Assembly: GCA_963839515.1 (NCBI GenBank)
Contig: CAWIVN010000021.1
Coordinates: 62,001 to 126,000 of the forward strand
Length of the DNA stretch: 64,000 nt
Origin: Fredericiella sp963839515
GTDB taxonomy: Bacteria; Chloroflexota; Anaerolineae; Caldilineales; Caldilineaceae
Direction: 5' to 3'
A program made the position numbers and the translations under genes. Under the pieces are notes generated by a model. It was not told where the DNA came from. It saw nothing but the letters and a program-made list of their open reading frames with translations, and did no database searches. This document shows, piece by piece, positions 1 to 8,303 of this stretch; the stretch's first letter is position 1, and every line of letters starts with the position of its first letter.

Positions 1-1390
1 GGAGATCGGCCGTTTGCGCAAACTGCAAATACGTAGCGAAATGGCGTCTGCAAAGCGTTTCTTCCTCACCTTGAGCCCGCAACTGCTCCCTGGCAAATTC
101 ACGAATGGTTTCTAGCAGCACAAAGCGCCGCGCACCATTGGCTGTCGCCTCAGCCTGTACCAGATTCTTGGCAACCAAAGCATGGAGCGTGGCGAGCAGC
201 GGGCGTGCAGCAGGCTCTTGAGCCCAATTGCTTACTGCTGTGATTGCTGTCAGGTCACCACCACCGGCGAGCACACTGATGCTACGCAGAAGCCGGCGTT
301 CGTCTTCGTCCAGCAGCTCGTAGCTATAACGAATGGCAGCACGCAACGTTCGCTGCCGCGCCGGCAAATCTTTTGCGCCATCTACGAGGACATTTAGCGG
401 CCCCTCTTGCAGATGTGCCAATAATTGCTCGAGTGTGAGGAGCTCGGCTTGTGCTGCGCAAAGCTCGATCGCCAGCGGCAGGCGGTCCAGCCTGGCGCAG
501 ATGGCGTCAAGGGTGCGGCGATTCGACGGCGTCAGGGCAAAGCCGGGCTCGACGGCTACTGCACGTGCGCAGAACAAGTCTACGGCCGCCTCCAACGTCA
601 GTGGTTGTACAAGCTGCCGCTGTTCGGCGCGTAAGTGCAGCCGTTCGCGGCTGGTGACAACAATGTGCAGATCGCCGCATTCCGCAAGCAACTCCGCCAC
701 CAACGGCGCCGCAGCAACTATCTGTTCAAAATTGTCGAGAATGAGCAGCATCTCCTTGTGTCGAAGGTACTCGATGACACGGGTTGCGGGTGGCTTGGAT
801 GAACCCTCCTGTAGCTTCAGCGTGGTCATCAACGTGCTGGCCAGCAAGTCCGGCTGGTTCACCGCCGCCAGGGGCACAAAACAGGCGCCGTGCCGGTAGA
901 TCCACTGTAGTTTTGTGCCCACCGCCTGCGCCAGACGCGTCTTCCCGACGCCAGGCGGTCCGACCAAGGTCAGCAAGCGCCCCTTGTGTCCCAGCAGACG
1001 CCGGCACAACTGCTCAACCTCGTCGTCACGTCCAATCAACTCTGTGGGCGGCAGTGGCAGGCGCGGTTCTCCTGCAGCCTCCGTCGTTATGGTTTTTGAA
1101 CCATGGTAGCTGGGAGGGCGAAAAGCGGGCGACAGCCGCTCGCCGCGTGCCGCAGCCGCAGCCGCCACTAGCTGGGTGGCTAGAATTGGTTCTTCCAGTA
1201 AGCCCAGGGCAGGCACATAGGTGTGGGCCACGATTTCGACGTCAGGTAGGCGTTGGTTCTGTTCCAGGGCGCCAACCAGCGAGCGGCTGTAGCCGGTAGC
1301 GGCGGCCAGATCGCTCTGGCTCATACCTGCGCGTTTGCGCAATTGCTTCAGGAGATCGCCAAAGGTCGGCGACACGTCGGAAGAGTACAT
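1..1390 (-). CDS. XRE-family HTH / NB-ARC (STAND) transcriptional regulator, 3' end outside window
   Basis: The frame is open from the ATG at 1390 to the window edge (463 codons), so the gene is partial at its C terminus. An XRE helix-turn-helix occupies about residues 10-60, a linker follows, then an NB-ARC/AAA NTPase domain with Walker A GPPGVGKT near 144-151 and a Walker B stretch ending in LDNFEQ near 215. A winged-helix section follows (residues 330 on), where a C-terminal TPR-like sensor would start. It is closely related to the protein at 2193-4886: same architecture and long similar stretches. STAND proteins of this type are ATP-switched regulators. The start is fixed by a strong match of the N terminus to the paralogue. 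It is divergent from the cupin lipoprotein gene at 1514, its likely target, and a perfect 11-bp tandem repeat lies directly upstream (1394-1415). Confidence 0.85.
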   Translation of the reverse strand, partial: MYSSDVSPTFGDLLKQLRKRAGMSQSDLAAATGYSRSLVGALEQNQRLPDVEIVAHTYVPALGLLEEPILATQLVAAAAAARGERLSPAFRPPSYHGSKTITTEAAGEPRLPLPPTELIGRDDEVEQLCRRLLGHKGRLLTLVGPPGVGKTRLAQAVGTKLQWIYRHGACFVPLAAVNQPDLLASTLMTTLKLQEGSSKPPATRVIEYLRHKEMLLILDNFEQIVAAAPLVAELLAECGDLHIVVTSRERLHLRAEQRQLVQPLTLEAAVDLFCARAVAVEPGFALTPSNRRTLDAICARLDRLPLAIELCAAQAELLTLEQLLAHLQEGPLNVLVDGAKDLPARQRTLRAAIRYSYELLDEDERRLLRSISVLAGGGDLTAITAVSNWAQEPAARPLLATLHALVAKNLVQAEATANGARRFVLLETIREFAREQLRAQGEEETLCRRHFATYLQFAQTADL

Positions 1391-1393
1391 GTG

Positions 1394-1415
1394 ATCTGTG
1401 GCAAATCTGTGGCAA
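1394..1415. promoter_or_regulatory. Tandem 11-bp direct repeat upstream of STAND regulator (putative operator)
   Basis: Two identical, contiguous 11-bp units (ATCTGTGGCAA twice on the + strand) lie 4 bp upstream of the regulator start at 1390. One helical turn per unit would present both copies on the same DNA face, as expected for an autoregulatory site of an XRE dimer. The function is inferred. A degenerate repeat with the same period sits upstream of the paralogue at 4919-4940. Confidence 0.45.
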
Positions 1416-1513
1416 AAGTGCTTCCATGTGGCCCGGCGGCCTGGTACTGTGGTCGCACGCATAACAGCGTGTACTGAACCGTCTTAACCAGACATCAACG
1501 CAAGGGGCAAGAG

Positions 1514-2155
1514 ATGCAACCACTTTCTTCAGGCCGGCGCGTCATTCTGTTGTCACCGCTGTGGTTAGCGCTGCTAGCGGCATGCCGACCACTTCAACCT
1601 TATGTTGCGGGCGAACAAGGCACAGGCGCTGCGGTGGGCGCCACGAACGAACTATCCGGAGCGAATACTATGACAAACACTCTCAATCTACAAACGCAGT
1701 TGCAGTCAGTCTTGGTGCAGCCCGGCAGTGTGCCTGAACTGCACGCCTTTGGCGACGTGCTGTCCGTTCTGGTGGCGGGAGAGCACACCGGCAATGCGCT
1801 GACAGTGATGTACGATGTAACGCCACCGGGCGGTGGTCCGCCGCTGCACAGGCACAGCCGTGAGGACGAGTTTTTCCTGGTGGTGGAAGGGCGCATCAGT
1901 TACTTTGTAGACGATGTATGGACGGAGATTGGGCCGGGTGGGGCCGTCTACTTCCCACGCGGCACTGCCCACCACTACAAGAACGTGGGCGACACGCCCA
2001 GTGCGCACTGGATTCTAACCAGCCCGTCGGGGTTCGAGCACTTTTTCGCCGAATGTGCTGAGGAGTTTGCAAAGCCAGGTGGCCCGGACATGCAGCGTAT
2101 CGTAGAGATTAACCAGAAGTATGGGATCGAAATGCTGGGGGCACCGCCGGCGTGA
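1514..2155 (+). CDS. Cupin-domain lipoprotein
   Basis: This 213-aa protein has an N-terminal signal peptide ending in the lipobox LLAAC (Cys24), so it should be anchored outside the membrane. The C-terminal two thirds is a single cupin barrel. Motif 1 is complete, with H112, H114, E119 and G126, and motif 2 reads PRGTAHHYKN (second metal His in HHY). The metal-binding set is intact, so a mononuclear metal site is likely. The substrate is unknown; relatives include quercetin-dioxygenase-like cupins, but exported lipoprotein forms are mostly uncharacterised. A purine-rich ribosome site (AAGGGGCAAGAG) precedes the ATG. The gene is divergent from an XRE-STAND regulator and convergent with a second one. 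Confidence 0.8.
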   Translation: MQPLSSGRRVILLSPLWLALLAACRPLQPYVAGEQGTGAAVGATNELSGANTMTNTLNLQTQLQSVLVQPGSVPELHAFGDVLSVLVAGEHTGNALTVMYDVTPPGGGPPLHRHSREDEFFLVVEGRISYFVDDVWTEIGPGGAVYFPRGTAHHYKNVGDTPSAHWILTSPSGFEHFFAECAEEFAKPGGPDMQRIVEINQKYGIEMLGAPPA

Positions 2156-2192
2156 GGTGGCGAGGTACTGGGACAGGCCTATCGTACGCCAG

Positions 2193-4886
2193 CTAAGGCT
2201 CTGCCCGTGCCAGGTTGCTTTTCCGCATACCTGGCACGGGCGGAGCTGGCGATGCTTGGTTCGGAGGAACCACTGACGCCGGAATTGGGGCTGCGGTATG
2301 GTCGATCCTACCCTCCGCTGCCAACGCCCGCCCATACGCCAGTGCTGTGGCAAATCGCTCGGCCCCAAGCGGGGCTTGCACTGCGGCCAGCGCTGCGTCC
2401 ATACGGGTATTCACCCATCTTGCGGTCACGGCGTCAAATCGCTGGCTGTGGCCCTGAACCTGGCCCAGCAGGACGGCGGCGTGGCCGTAATCTTGCCGCG
2501 CCGCCGCCACCCTCGCCGCCACCGCCAGCCGCTCGACCTCGTCGATGCTAATCGCGTGGGGTGTAGCGTAGTAGAAGAGGCTTTGCTCCAGACAGTGCTC
2601 GGCCTGGTCCAAGTCCCCTTCCGCTAGCGCCACCTCTGCCAAGCAGGTACAGATTTGAGCCAGGACGATGGGGTTCTTCTGGTCGAGACATCGCCGCAGG
2701 CTTTCAGTCAGCAGCCGGCGCGCTTCCTCTGCGTCACCGTCGTACAGGGTAGCAATTGCCAGAAGCGCTTGCCATTCCCGCTGCATAGCCGAGATATTGA
2801 GGGTAGTGGCGATGGCCACTGCTTCCTCCAATAGTTTGCGTGCACGTGCGATATTGCCCTGCCAGAGTGCAAGGTGCCCCAGAATGCCCTTGCATTCGCC
2901 AATTCCAGTCTGATTCCCGCTCTTCTGGAAGTAGCGCAGGCTGTCCTTCGCAATCAGCGCTGCTCGCACTGCCTGCCCTTGGTCAGTTAGCAGCGCTGCA
3001 TACCCCCAAAGATGAACGCCAAGAATGAAATTGCGGTCCGCATGGGCGCCAAATTCCTCACCCAAGACCGGCGGCGCGCTCGCTTCATGTGCCAGTGCAA
3101 TCCCCCGCTCCAGGTAAGCCGCCGCTTGCGCTGCATCCGCTGCGCTCCACGCATGAAAACTCCAGGCAGTTGCATGCAGCAATTTGTAGGGGCAGCCTTC
3201 GAGCAGCTGCATGATTTCATCCATGGTTGGGACCATGGGCTGGAACTCTTCGAGCGCAAACGCTGCGCGGTAAAACCCAAGCATGATCGTCAGGCAGACA
3301 TCATGCGTCAGCGTGTGGCAGTGGGGCAGCAGCTGCGCGTGCCACCTGGCCTCCTCGTAGCCATTGCCGGACGAACTCGAAAAGTAGCTGGCGGACAGCA
3401 TCAGCCACGCGGCATCGGTATAACGGGTCGTGTCGAGCGCCCATTGTAGGGCAGCACGTAGATTGTCCTGCTCAGGTTTCAGGCGGTCTAGCCAGGCTAG
3501 ATATTCCGATCCGCGCAGATAGCGATCGCCACGCCGAAAAAGGTCAAGAAACTCGGCGAAGTGGCGCTCGCGTGTTTGCTGCTCTTCGTTCTGTCCACGC
3601 AGTTGTTCCAGGGCAAATTCGCGGATAGTCTCAAGCAAGAAATAGCGTAGCTCGCCGTTTGCCTGCGTCTCTACGCGCACCAGGTTCTTGGCGACCAAAT
3701 CGCGCAGTTGTGCGACCGACCCATGCATGGCCTGCACCGCTCCAATTTCGAAGCCACCCACAAAGACGCCTAGCCGGCGTAGCAAGCCGCGTCCCTCATC
3801 ATCTAATAACTCGTAGCTGTACCGGATCGCCGTGCGCAGCGTGCGCTGGTGCGGCGGCAGGTCGTGCGCTCCGTCAACGAGCAGCGCCAGTGGCTGCCGC
3901 TTGAGTTGTGCTAATAGTTGTGCTGGCGACAGCAAATCTGCCTGCGCTGCACACAGTTCCAGCGCCAGCGGCAGGCAGTCCAGCCGCCGGCATATCTCCT
4001 CCAGCGTGTGCTGGTTGTGCGGCGTGTGCTGGAAGTTATGATTCACGGCCTGGGCGCGTTCCGTAAAAAGTTCGACGGCGGCCGCCAGATCGAGTGGCGG
4101 CACCATATAGCGCTGCTTGGCGCGCAGGTGCAGCCGTTCGCGGCTCGTCGCCAGGATACACAACCCCGGGCATTCTGCCACCAACGCTGCTACAAGCGAT
4201 GCCCTGCGGGTGATCTGCTCGAGATTGTCCAGCACCAGCAGCATTTGCTTGCGGCGCAAGAATTCGATTAGCCTGGTCTGAAGCGGCTTCGGGCCTGCAT
4301 CGTAACTGCCCACGGTGGTGGCGATGGCAGATGCCATCAAGTCCACGTGTTCAACTGCCGCAAGCGGAACAAACGCGGTGCCATCCTGATAGCGTCCTTG
4401 CAGGCGTGTGGCGACGGCAATCGCCATGGTCGTCTTGCCGATGCCGGGCGGGCCCACCAGCGTCAGCAGCCGGCCGTTGTGCCCCAACAGCCGCCGGCAA
4501 AGCTGGTCGACTTCAGAGTTGCCGCCAAAAAGCTCTGCCGGCAGGGACGGCAGATGCGTGTCAGATCTGGCACCTTCTTGCTGAAACGACGACTGGGTCT
4601 GCGGCTGGGTTATTGGCGCCGGCGGACGTTCCCCACGTGCAATGGCAGCCAGCTCGATCAGGCGCGCAGCAGCGAGTGGCTCATCTTGGAGGCCCAAGGC
4701 CGCCACGAATCGGTCTGTAACGCCCGCTACCACTGGTAGACGGCGTGCTTGTTCCAAGTCGCAGATAGAAGACACGCTGTAACCAACTGCGGCGGCGAGG
4801 TCGCCCTGGGTCATGCCGGCGCGCTTGCGCAACTGACGCAGCAATGCGCCAAAGGAACTGGAGCCAATGGAGCTGGGCGCTGACAT
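2193..4886 (-). CDS. XRE-family HTH / NB-ARC / TPR-like STAND regulator
   Basis: A complete 897-aa protein. Residues 10-60 form an XRE helix-turn-helix (RKRAGMTQGDLAAAVGYS region). An NB-ARC NTPase domain carries Walker A GPPGIGKT at 145-152 and Walker B MLLVLDNLEQ near 215-224. The region after about residue 430 is alpha-helical and alanine/leucine-rich with TPR-like periodicity, typical of the sensor arm of STAND regulators. It is a paralogue of the partial gene at 1-1390. The start is preceded in mRNA sense by AAAGGAGT. It is divergent from a small secreted protein gene at 5127. A 13-bp inverted repeat overlaps its last codons. Confidence 0.88.
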   Translation of the reverse strand: MSAPSSIGSSSFGALLRQLRKRAGMTQGDLAAAVGYSVSSICDLEQARRLPVVAGVTDRFVAALGLQDEPLAAARLIELAAIARGERPPAPITQPQTQSSFQQEGARSDTHLPSLPAELFGGNSEVDQLCRRLLGHNGRLLTLVGPPGIGKTTMAIAVATRLQGRYQDGTAFVPLAAVEHVDLMASAIATTVGSYDAGPKPLQTRLIEFLRRKQMLLVLDNLEQITRRASLVAALVAECPGLCILATSRERLHLRAKQRYMVPPLDLAAAVELFTERAQAVNHNFQHTPHNQHTLEEICRRLDCLPLALELCAAQADLLSPAQLLAQLKRQPLALLVDGAHDLPPHQRTLRTAIRYSYELLDDEGRGLLRRLGVFVGGFEIGAVQAMHGSVAQLRDLVAKNLVRVETQANGELRYFLLETIREFALEQLRGQNEEQQTRERHFAEFLDLFRRGDRYLRGSEYLAWLDRLKPEQDNLRAALQWALDTTRYTDAAWLMLSASYFSSSSGNGYEEARWHAQLLPHCHTLTHDVCLTIMLGFYRAAFALEEFQPMVPTMDEIMQLLEGCPYKLLHATAWSFHAWSAADAAQAAAYLERGIALAHEASAPPVLGEEFGAHADRNFILGVHLWGYAALLTDQGQAVRAALIAKDSLRYFQKSGNQTGIGECKGILGHLALWQGNIARARKLLEEAVAIATTLNISAMQREWQALLAIATLYDGDAEEARRLLTESLRRCLDQKNPIVLAQICTCLAEVALAEGDLDQAEHCLEQSLFYYATPHAISIDEVERLAVAARVAAARQDYGHAAVLLGQVQGHSQRFDAVTARWVNTRMDAALAAVQAPLGAERFATALAYGRALAAEGRIDHTAAPIPASVVPPNQASPAPPVPGMRKSNLARAEP
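2203..2241. terminator. 13-bp perfect inverted repeat at 3' end of STAND regulator gene
   Basis: Arms 2203-2215 and 2229-2241 are perfectly complementary (GCCCGTGCCAGGT core) around a 13-nt loop. The structure lies inside the coding sequence, over the last 15 or so codons, and faces the convergent cupin gene stop at 2155. No U-tract follows. It could act as a bidirectional transcription or mRNA 3'-end barrier, or be a palindromic repeat captured into the frame. Confidence 0.4.
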
Positions 4887-4918
4887 GTACTACTCCTTTA
4901 TGAATAAGCCGTGAACTG

Positions 4919-4940
4919 TTGCGTAATTTTTGCGTAAAAA
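4919..4940. promoter_or_regulatory. Direct repeat with 11-bp period upstream of STAND regulator (putative operator)
   Basis: TTGCGTAA occurs at 4919-4926 and again at 4930-4937, start-to-start distance 11 bp, about 35 bp upstream of the regulator ATG at 4886 and within the divergent intergenic region shared with the gene at 5127. Same design as the tandem repeat at 1394-1415 but with different bases, consistent with paralogous XRE regulators of different specificity. Confidence 0.4.
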
Positions 4941-5126
4941 GGAGCTTCTATCGCCCCCATGTACCGTGTATGCTGGCAACCCATCGGCAAGAGCAGTGGA
5001 CCGATTCTAGCCAGGGTCCAGCAATTGCGCAAATGGGGCCAGCGAGTCCGCCCGTGTCAACGGGGCTCGTCGACCTGGTGTACGACGCGACGTATTTCGG
5101 AAGTTTATGCCTGAATAGGAGGAATC

Positions 5127-5648
5127 ATGCGAAAGAGAAGTACAGCTATTGGCGTAGCTCTGCTGCTATTGTCTGTTCTGGTCACTGCTGCGTTCGCTGC
5201 GCCCATGCGCGCCGGAGCCCAACAGACGGCTATCACCGGCACAGACACAAGGTTTTTCGGCGTGCCCGAGCAGGTGTGGAGCGCCGGTGCGACCACACAG
5301 ATCCGGGGCCTTGCGCTCACGGGTACCTTCGCCTTCAGCGGCGCGGGCGTTACGCTGGCAGGTACGGAGACCCAGGTAACCAACGCCACGTTGTTCGCCG
5401 GTGGCGACGGGATTACGTGGGGCAACGTGACCTATACAGATGCAGCCACCGGGGTGACTTGCACAGGGACCATCATCGGTAAGATCACTGACGCCTTGGC
5501 CACCCTCAAGGTCAATGCACGTTGCAGCGACGGCAAATTGCTCAAGGGGACTCTGCAAGACGTGTCCACCGACCCTCCCGGCCAGGTGCCCCCCAGCTCG
5601 GTAACAAGCCAGTTCACCGGCGTACTGCTCAACCCCGGCCAGAACTGA
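5127..5648 (+). CDS. Small secreted protein of unknown function
   Basis: 173 aa with a clear Sec signal peptide (RKR then a hydrophobic core, Ala-rich cleavage region near residues 24-33). The mature part is Thr/Gly/Ala-rich and probably beta-rich, with two cysteines (in VTCTG and ARCSD) that could form a disulfide. No recognised domain. A consensus AGGAGG ribosome site lies 3-8 nt upstream of the ATG. The gene is divergent from the XRE-STAND regulator at 2193-4886, repeating the arrangement seen at 1-2155 (regulator back-to-back with an exported protein). Function unknown. Confidence 0.7.
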   Translation: MRKRSTAIGVALLLLSVLVTAAFAAPMRAGAQQTAITGTDTRFFGVPEQVWSAGATTQIRGLALTGTFAFSGAGVTLAGTETQVTNATLFAGGDGITWGNVTYTDAATGVTCTGTIIGKITDALATLKVNARCSDGKLLKGTLQDVSTDPPGQVPPSSVTSQFTGVLLNPGQN

Positions 5649-5667
5649 CGCTAGAAACGGGCAGCAG

Positions 5668-5694
5668 GCCAAGAGGATAGCCAAACCTCTTGGC
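5668..5694 (+). terminator. Stem-loop downstream of secreted protein gene
   Basis: Perfect 9-bp arms GCCAAGAGG / CCTCTTGGC at 5668-5676 and 5686-5694 with a 9-nt loop, 20 nt after the stop at 5648. There is no long T-run, so it is a weak or factor-assisted terminator at best. Confidence 0.45.
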
Positions 5695-5727
5695 TTGCGC
5701 CCGCAGCCAGATCTGGACAACTGGTAT

Positions 5728-5757
5728 GCTCGCCTGGCAGTGCCCCGCCAGGCGAGC
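5728..5757 (+). terminator. Second stem-loop in the same intergenic region
   Basis: Perfect 11-bp arms GCTCGCCTGGC / GCCAGGCGAGC at 5728-5738 and 5747-5757 around an 8-nt loop, 33 bp after the first hairpin. It lies upstream of the methyltransferase gene at 5926. The two hairpins together probably insulate the two transcription units. A T-rich stretch follows at about 5830-5850, too distant to be a classic U-tract. Confidence 0.4.
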
Positions 5758-5925
5758 GTCACCTCCTCACACGCTGCAGCTTCGCTACTCCTCCTAACAC
5801 ACATAGTCCACATTCGCGCCCAGGTCCCGGCTTTTTTCGCGTTTTTTTCGCGCTGCCTGTGATATCTATTCCCACATTCATGCGACTTGCACCAGCGTTA
5901 GATAACTTTCAAGCGGAGAAAAGCA

Positions 5926-7017
5926 ATGGACAACCACCCTGTATTTGATCAAGCCAAGGCCGCAGCCTTTGCCGGCAAAGCCATGAGCGACGCCAGCAGC
6001 GCGGCCGTGATGGTCATGGCCTACCTGGGCGACCGGCTGCACCTGTTCAAGGCGATGGCAGACTGCGGCCCGGTCAGCAGTACGGAACTGGCCGCGCAGG
6101 CCAACGTGGATGCCCGCTACGCCCAGGAATGGCTGAGCGCCATGGCTTGCGCCGGGTATGTCGAGTATGACCCCAGTTCAGCCACTTTTACCCTCCCGCC
6201 GGAGCATGCACCGGTGCTGGCGCAGGAGGCTGGCCCCTATTTTATGGGCGGGCTCTACCAGGATCTCATGGGTGCGATCGAGCCGGTCGACCAGGTGGCC
6301 CGGGCCTTCAAGGTTGGCGGCGGTGTGCCACAGTCTGCTTTTGGCGATAAAGCATGGTGCGGGTTGGACCGGATGACCTCGGCCTGGTACGAGAACTTCC
6401 TGCTGCAGTTGTGGATTCCCTCGGTTCCTGCCGTCGAGGCGAAGCTGCAGCAAGGCGGCGCGGTGGCTGCGTTGACAAGCGTGGCAGATGTGGGCTGTGG
6501 CTTTGGGCGGGCGCTGGTCAAACTGGCGCAGGCTTTCCCCAATTCACAGTACGTGGGCTACGACATTCACGACCCTATGATCGAACACGCCAGTGCGCTT
6601 GCCCACGAGGCCGGGGTGGCCGACCGCGTCCGTTTCGAGCAGCGGGATGCAGCGCAGGGTCTGCCCGGCCACTACGATCTGATCACAAGTTTCGACGTGC
6701 TGCATGACATGGTCGACCCGCGTGCCGCGCTGCGGTCGATCCGCCAGGCACTCAAGCCCGATGGCACCTACTTGCTGCTGGAGATCAACTGCTCCGACAA
6801 GCTGGAGGAAAACGCCGGCCCGATTGGCGCTATCCTCTACAGCATCAGCGTTCTCTACTGCATGAGCGTATCGCTGGCCCACGGCGGCGCCGGTCTGGGC
6901 ACCTGCGGCCTGCCGCCCAGCAAGGTAGAGGAGTACTGCCGCGAGGCAGGCTTTTCTCACATCCGGCGCCTGCCGTTTGAAAGCCCGCTCAATATCCTAT
7001 ATGAGGTCCAGCTCTAA
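5926..7017 (+). CDS. Winged-helix-containing class I SAM-dependent methyltransferase (Rv2258c-like)
   Basis: 363 aa. The N-terminal third (about residues 20-110) is a winged-helix dimerisation domain (GPVSSTELAAQANVDARYAQEWL), and the C-terminal half is a class I Rossmann methyltransferase. The SAM-binding motif VADVGCGFG is at about 186-194, the acidic ribose-binding residue lies in VGYDIH, and FDVLHDMVDP is the motif IV region. The domain order matches the Rv2258c / SAM-dependent methyltransferase family with an N-terminal wHTH; the acceptor substrate is unknown. GCGGAGAAAAG precedes the ATG. The beta-lactamase-fold gene starts 61 nt downstream on the same strand and may be co-transcribed. 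Confidence 0.82.
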   Translation: MDNHPVFDQAKAAAFAGKAMSDASSAAVMVMAYLGDRLHLFKAMADCGPVSSTELAAQANVDARYAQEWLSAMACAGYVEYDPSSATFTLPPEHAPVLAQEAGPYFMGGLYQDLMGAIEPVDQVARAFKVGGGVPQSAFGDKAWCGLDRMTSAWYENFLLQLWIPSVPAVEAKLQQGGAVAALTSVADVGCGFGRALVKLAQAFPNSQYVGYDIHDPMIEHASALAHEAGVADRVRFEQRDAAQGLPGHYDLITSFDVLHDMVDPRAALRSIRQALKPDGTYLLLEINCSDKLEENAGPIGAILYSISVLYCMSVSLAHGGAGLGTCGLPPSKVEEYCREAGFSHIRRLPFESPLNILYEVQL

Positions 7018-7078
7018 AAGCAGGATGCAACGAAGAGTACCCGGCAATTGGAGATCCATAACTGAAAGGAACCCGTAC

Positions 7079-8296
7079 ATGCAACCCCTAACCCGTAGAC
7101 AGCTCCTGCAAGTTTCTGCCTTGGCTGGCGCAGGTCTATCCCTCGCTGCCTGCCGGCCGGTCCGCCGGCCTGAGGAATTGGGCCAAGTCACACCTGTGCC
7201 CGCCGCAAGCGACCAGTTTGCGGCTGTAGACAAAGAGGCGCAAGACGTGCTGACAACGTACAACGTCCCTGGTATGGCATATGGCCTCATCCGCGGCAAC
7301 GAGCTGGTTCATGCCAACGGCTTCGGCGTGCGCAACCTGGACACCGGTGCACCTATGACTCCGCAGTCCGTCATGAGCATGGGCTCAGTGTCCAAGGCAT
7401 TTACGGCCGCAGCGGTCATGCAGCTGGCGGAAGAGGGCAAGCTGGACGTCGACGCACCCTACACGACGTCCGTCCCCTATTTCGAGATGGAAGATCCCCG
7501 CTACAAGGAGATTGCCGTGCGCCATCTGCTGGCGCATAGGAGCGGTATGCCCGAATTGACACCGGACGACCTGTTCGGAGAATGGGAGGACCCCTGGTAT
7601 GACGAAGGCGCGGCCGAACGCTACGTGCGCAGCTTTAAGACGGGCGTGACCCTAAATCAGGATCCGGGCGGCGACAAGTTCCTGTACAGCGACGCCGGCT
7701 ACGATATCCTGGCCGATCTCATCCACAAGGGGTCGGGCGAGCTGTTCGAAGACTACATGCAGCAGCACATCCTTGCACCGCTGGGGATGGGCAGTTCGAC
7801 CTTCCTGCTCGACGAAATAGACCCCGACCAGCTCGTTGCGGCTCATGTCTTCGACGAGGCTGGCCGGCCGGTGGTGTGGGAGAAGTTCCCCTACGACCGC
7901 AAACATGCGCCCAGCTCGTGCCTGCACACCAGCGTGGAGGACCTAAGCCGCTGGGCGCTGGCGCAGATGAACGGGGGCGAGTTGAACGGCCAGCGCATTC
8001 TGCAGCCCCAAAGCCAGGCACAGCTGTGGGAGAGCCTCACTGCCGTGCAGGATAACCCGTTCTTTACCGACTATGGCTGGGGCTGGTGGCTGGGTGAGTT
8101 CGAAGGTACGCAAAATGCCACGATGACCGGCGCCCAGCCTGGGGTCGATGTGATCACGGTTCTCCTGCCGCAGGAAGGGTTGGGCATCATCGCCATGGGG
8201 AACGCCTACGGCTCCTTGGCGGGCGCCGAAACCCCCTACTATCTTATCGATTTCGTCCTAAATACGCTGGGTAAGCTGCTGCACGGCGAAATCTAG
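7079..8296 (+). CDS. Serine hydrolase, beta-lactamase/PBP-like (family S12) lipoprotein
   Basis: 405 aa from the ATG at 7079, chosen over an in-frame upstream start at 6977 because it follows a GAAAGGA ribosome site and opens a proper export signal (TRRQLLQVSALAGAG, then lipobox LAAC with Cys25; the twin Arg suggests Tat). The catalytic SxxK is S103-V-S-K106, the Tyr motif is in LYSDAGYD near residue 203, and the third motif probably lies in the WWLG/GAQPG region near the C terminus. Such proteins are D-aminopeptidases, esterases or beta-lactamase relatives. It ends 7 bp from the convergent BTAD regulator. Confidence 0.85.
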   Translation: MQPLTRRQLLQVSALAGAGLSLAACRPVRRPEELGQVTPVPAASDQFAAVDKEAQDVLTTYNVPGMAYGLIRGNELVHANGFGVRNLDTGAPMTPQSVMSMGSVSKAFTAAAVMQLAEEGKLDVDAPYTTSVPYFEMEDPRYKEIAVRHLLAHRSGMPELTPDDLFGEWEDPWYDEGAAERYVRSFKTGVTLNQDPGGDKFLYSDAGYDILADLIHKGSGELFEDYMQQHILAPLGMGSSTFLLDEIDPDQLVAAHVFDEAGRPVVWEKFPYDRKHAPSSCLHTSVEDLSRWALAQMNGGELNGQRILQPQSQAQLWESLTAVQDNPFFTDYGWGWWLGEFEGTQNATMTGAQPGVDVITVLLPQEGLGIIAMGNAYGSLAGAETPYYLIDFVLNTLGKLLHGEI

Positions 8297-8303
8297 GTGG
8301 CGA

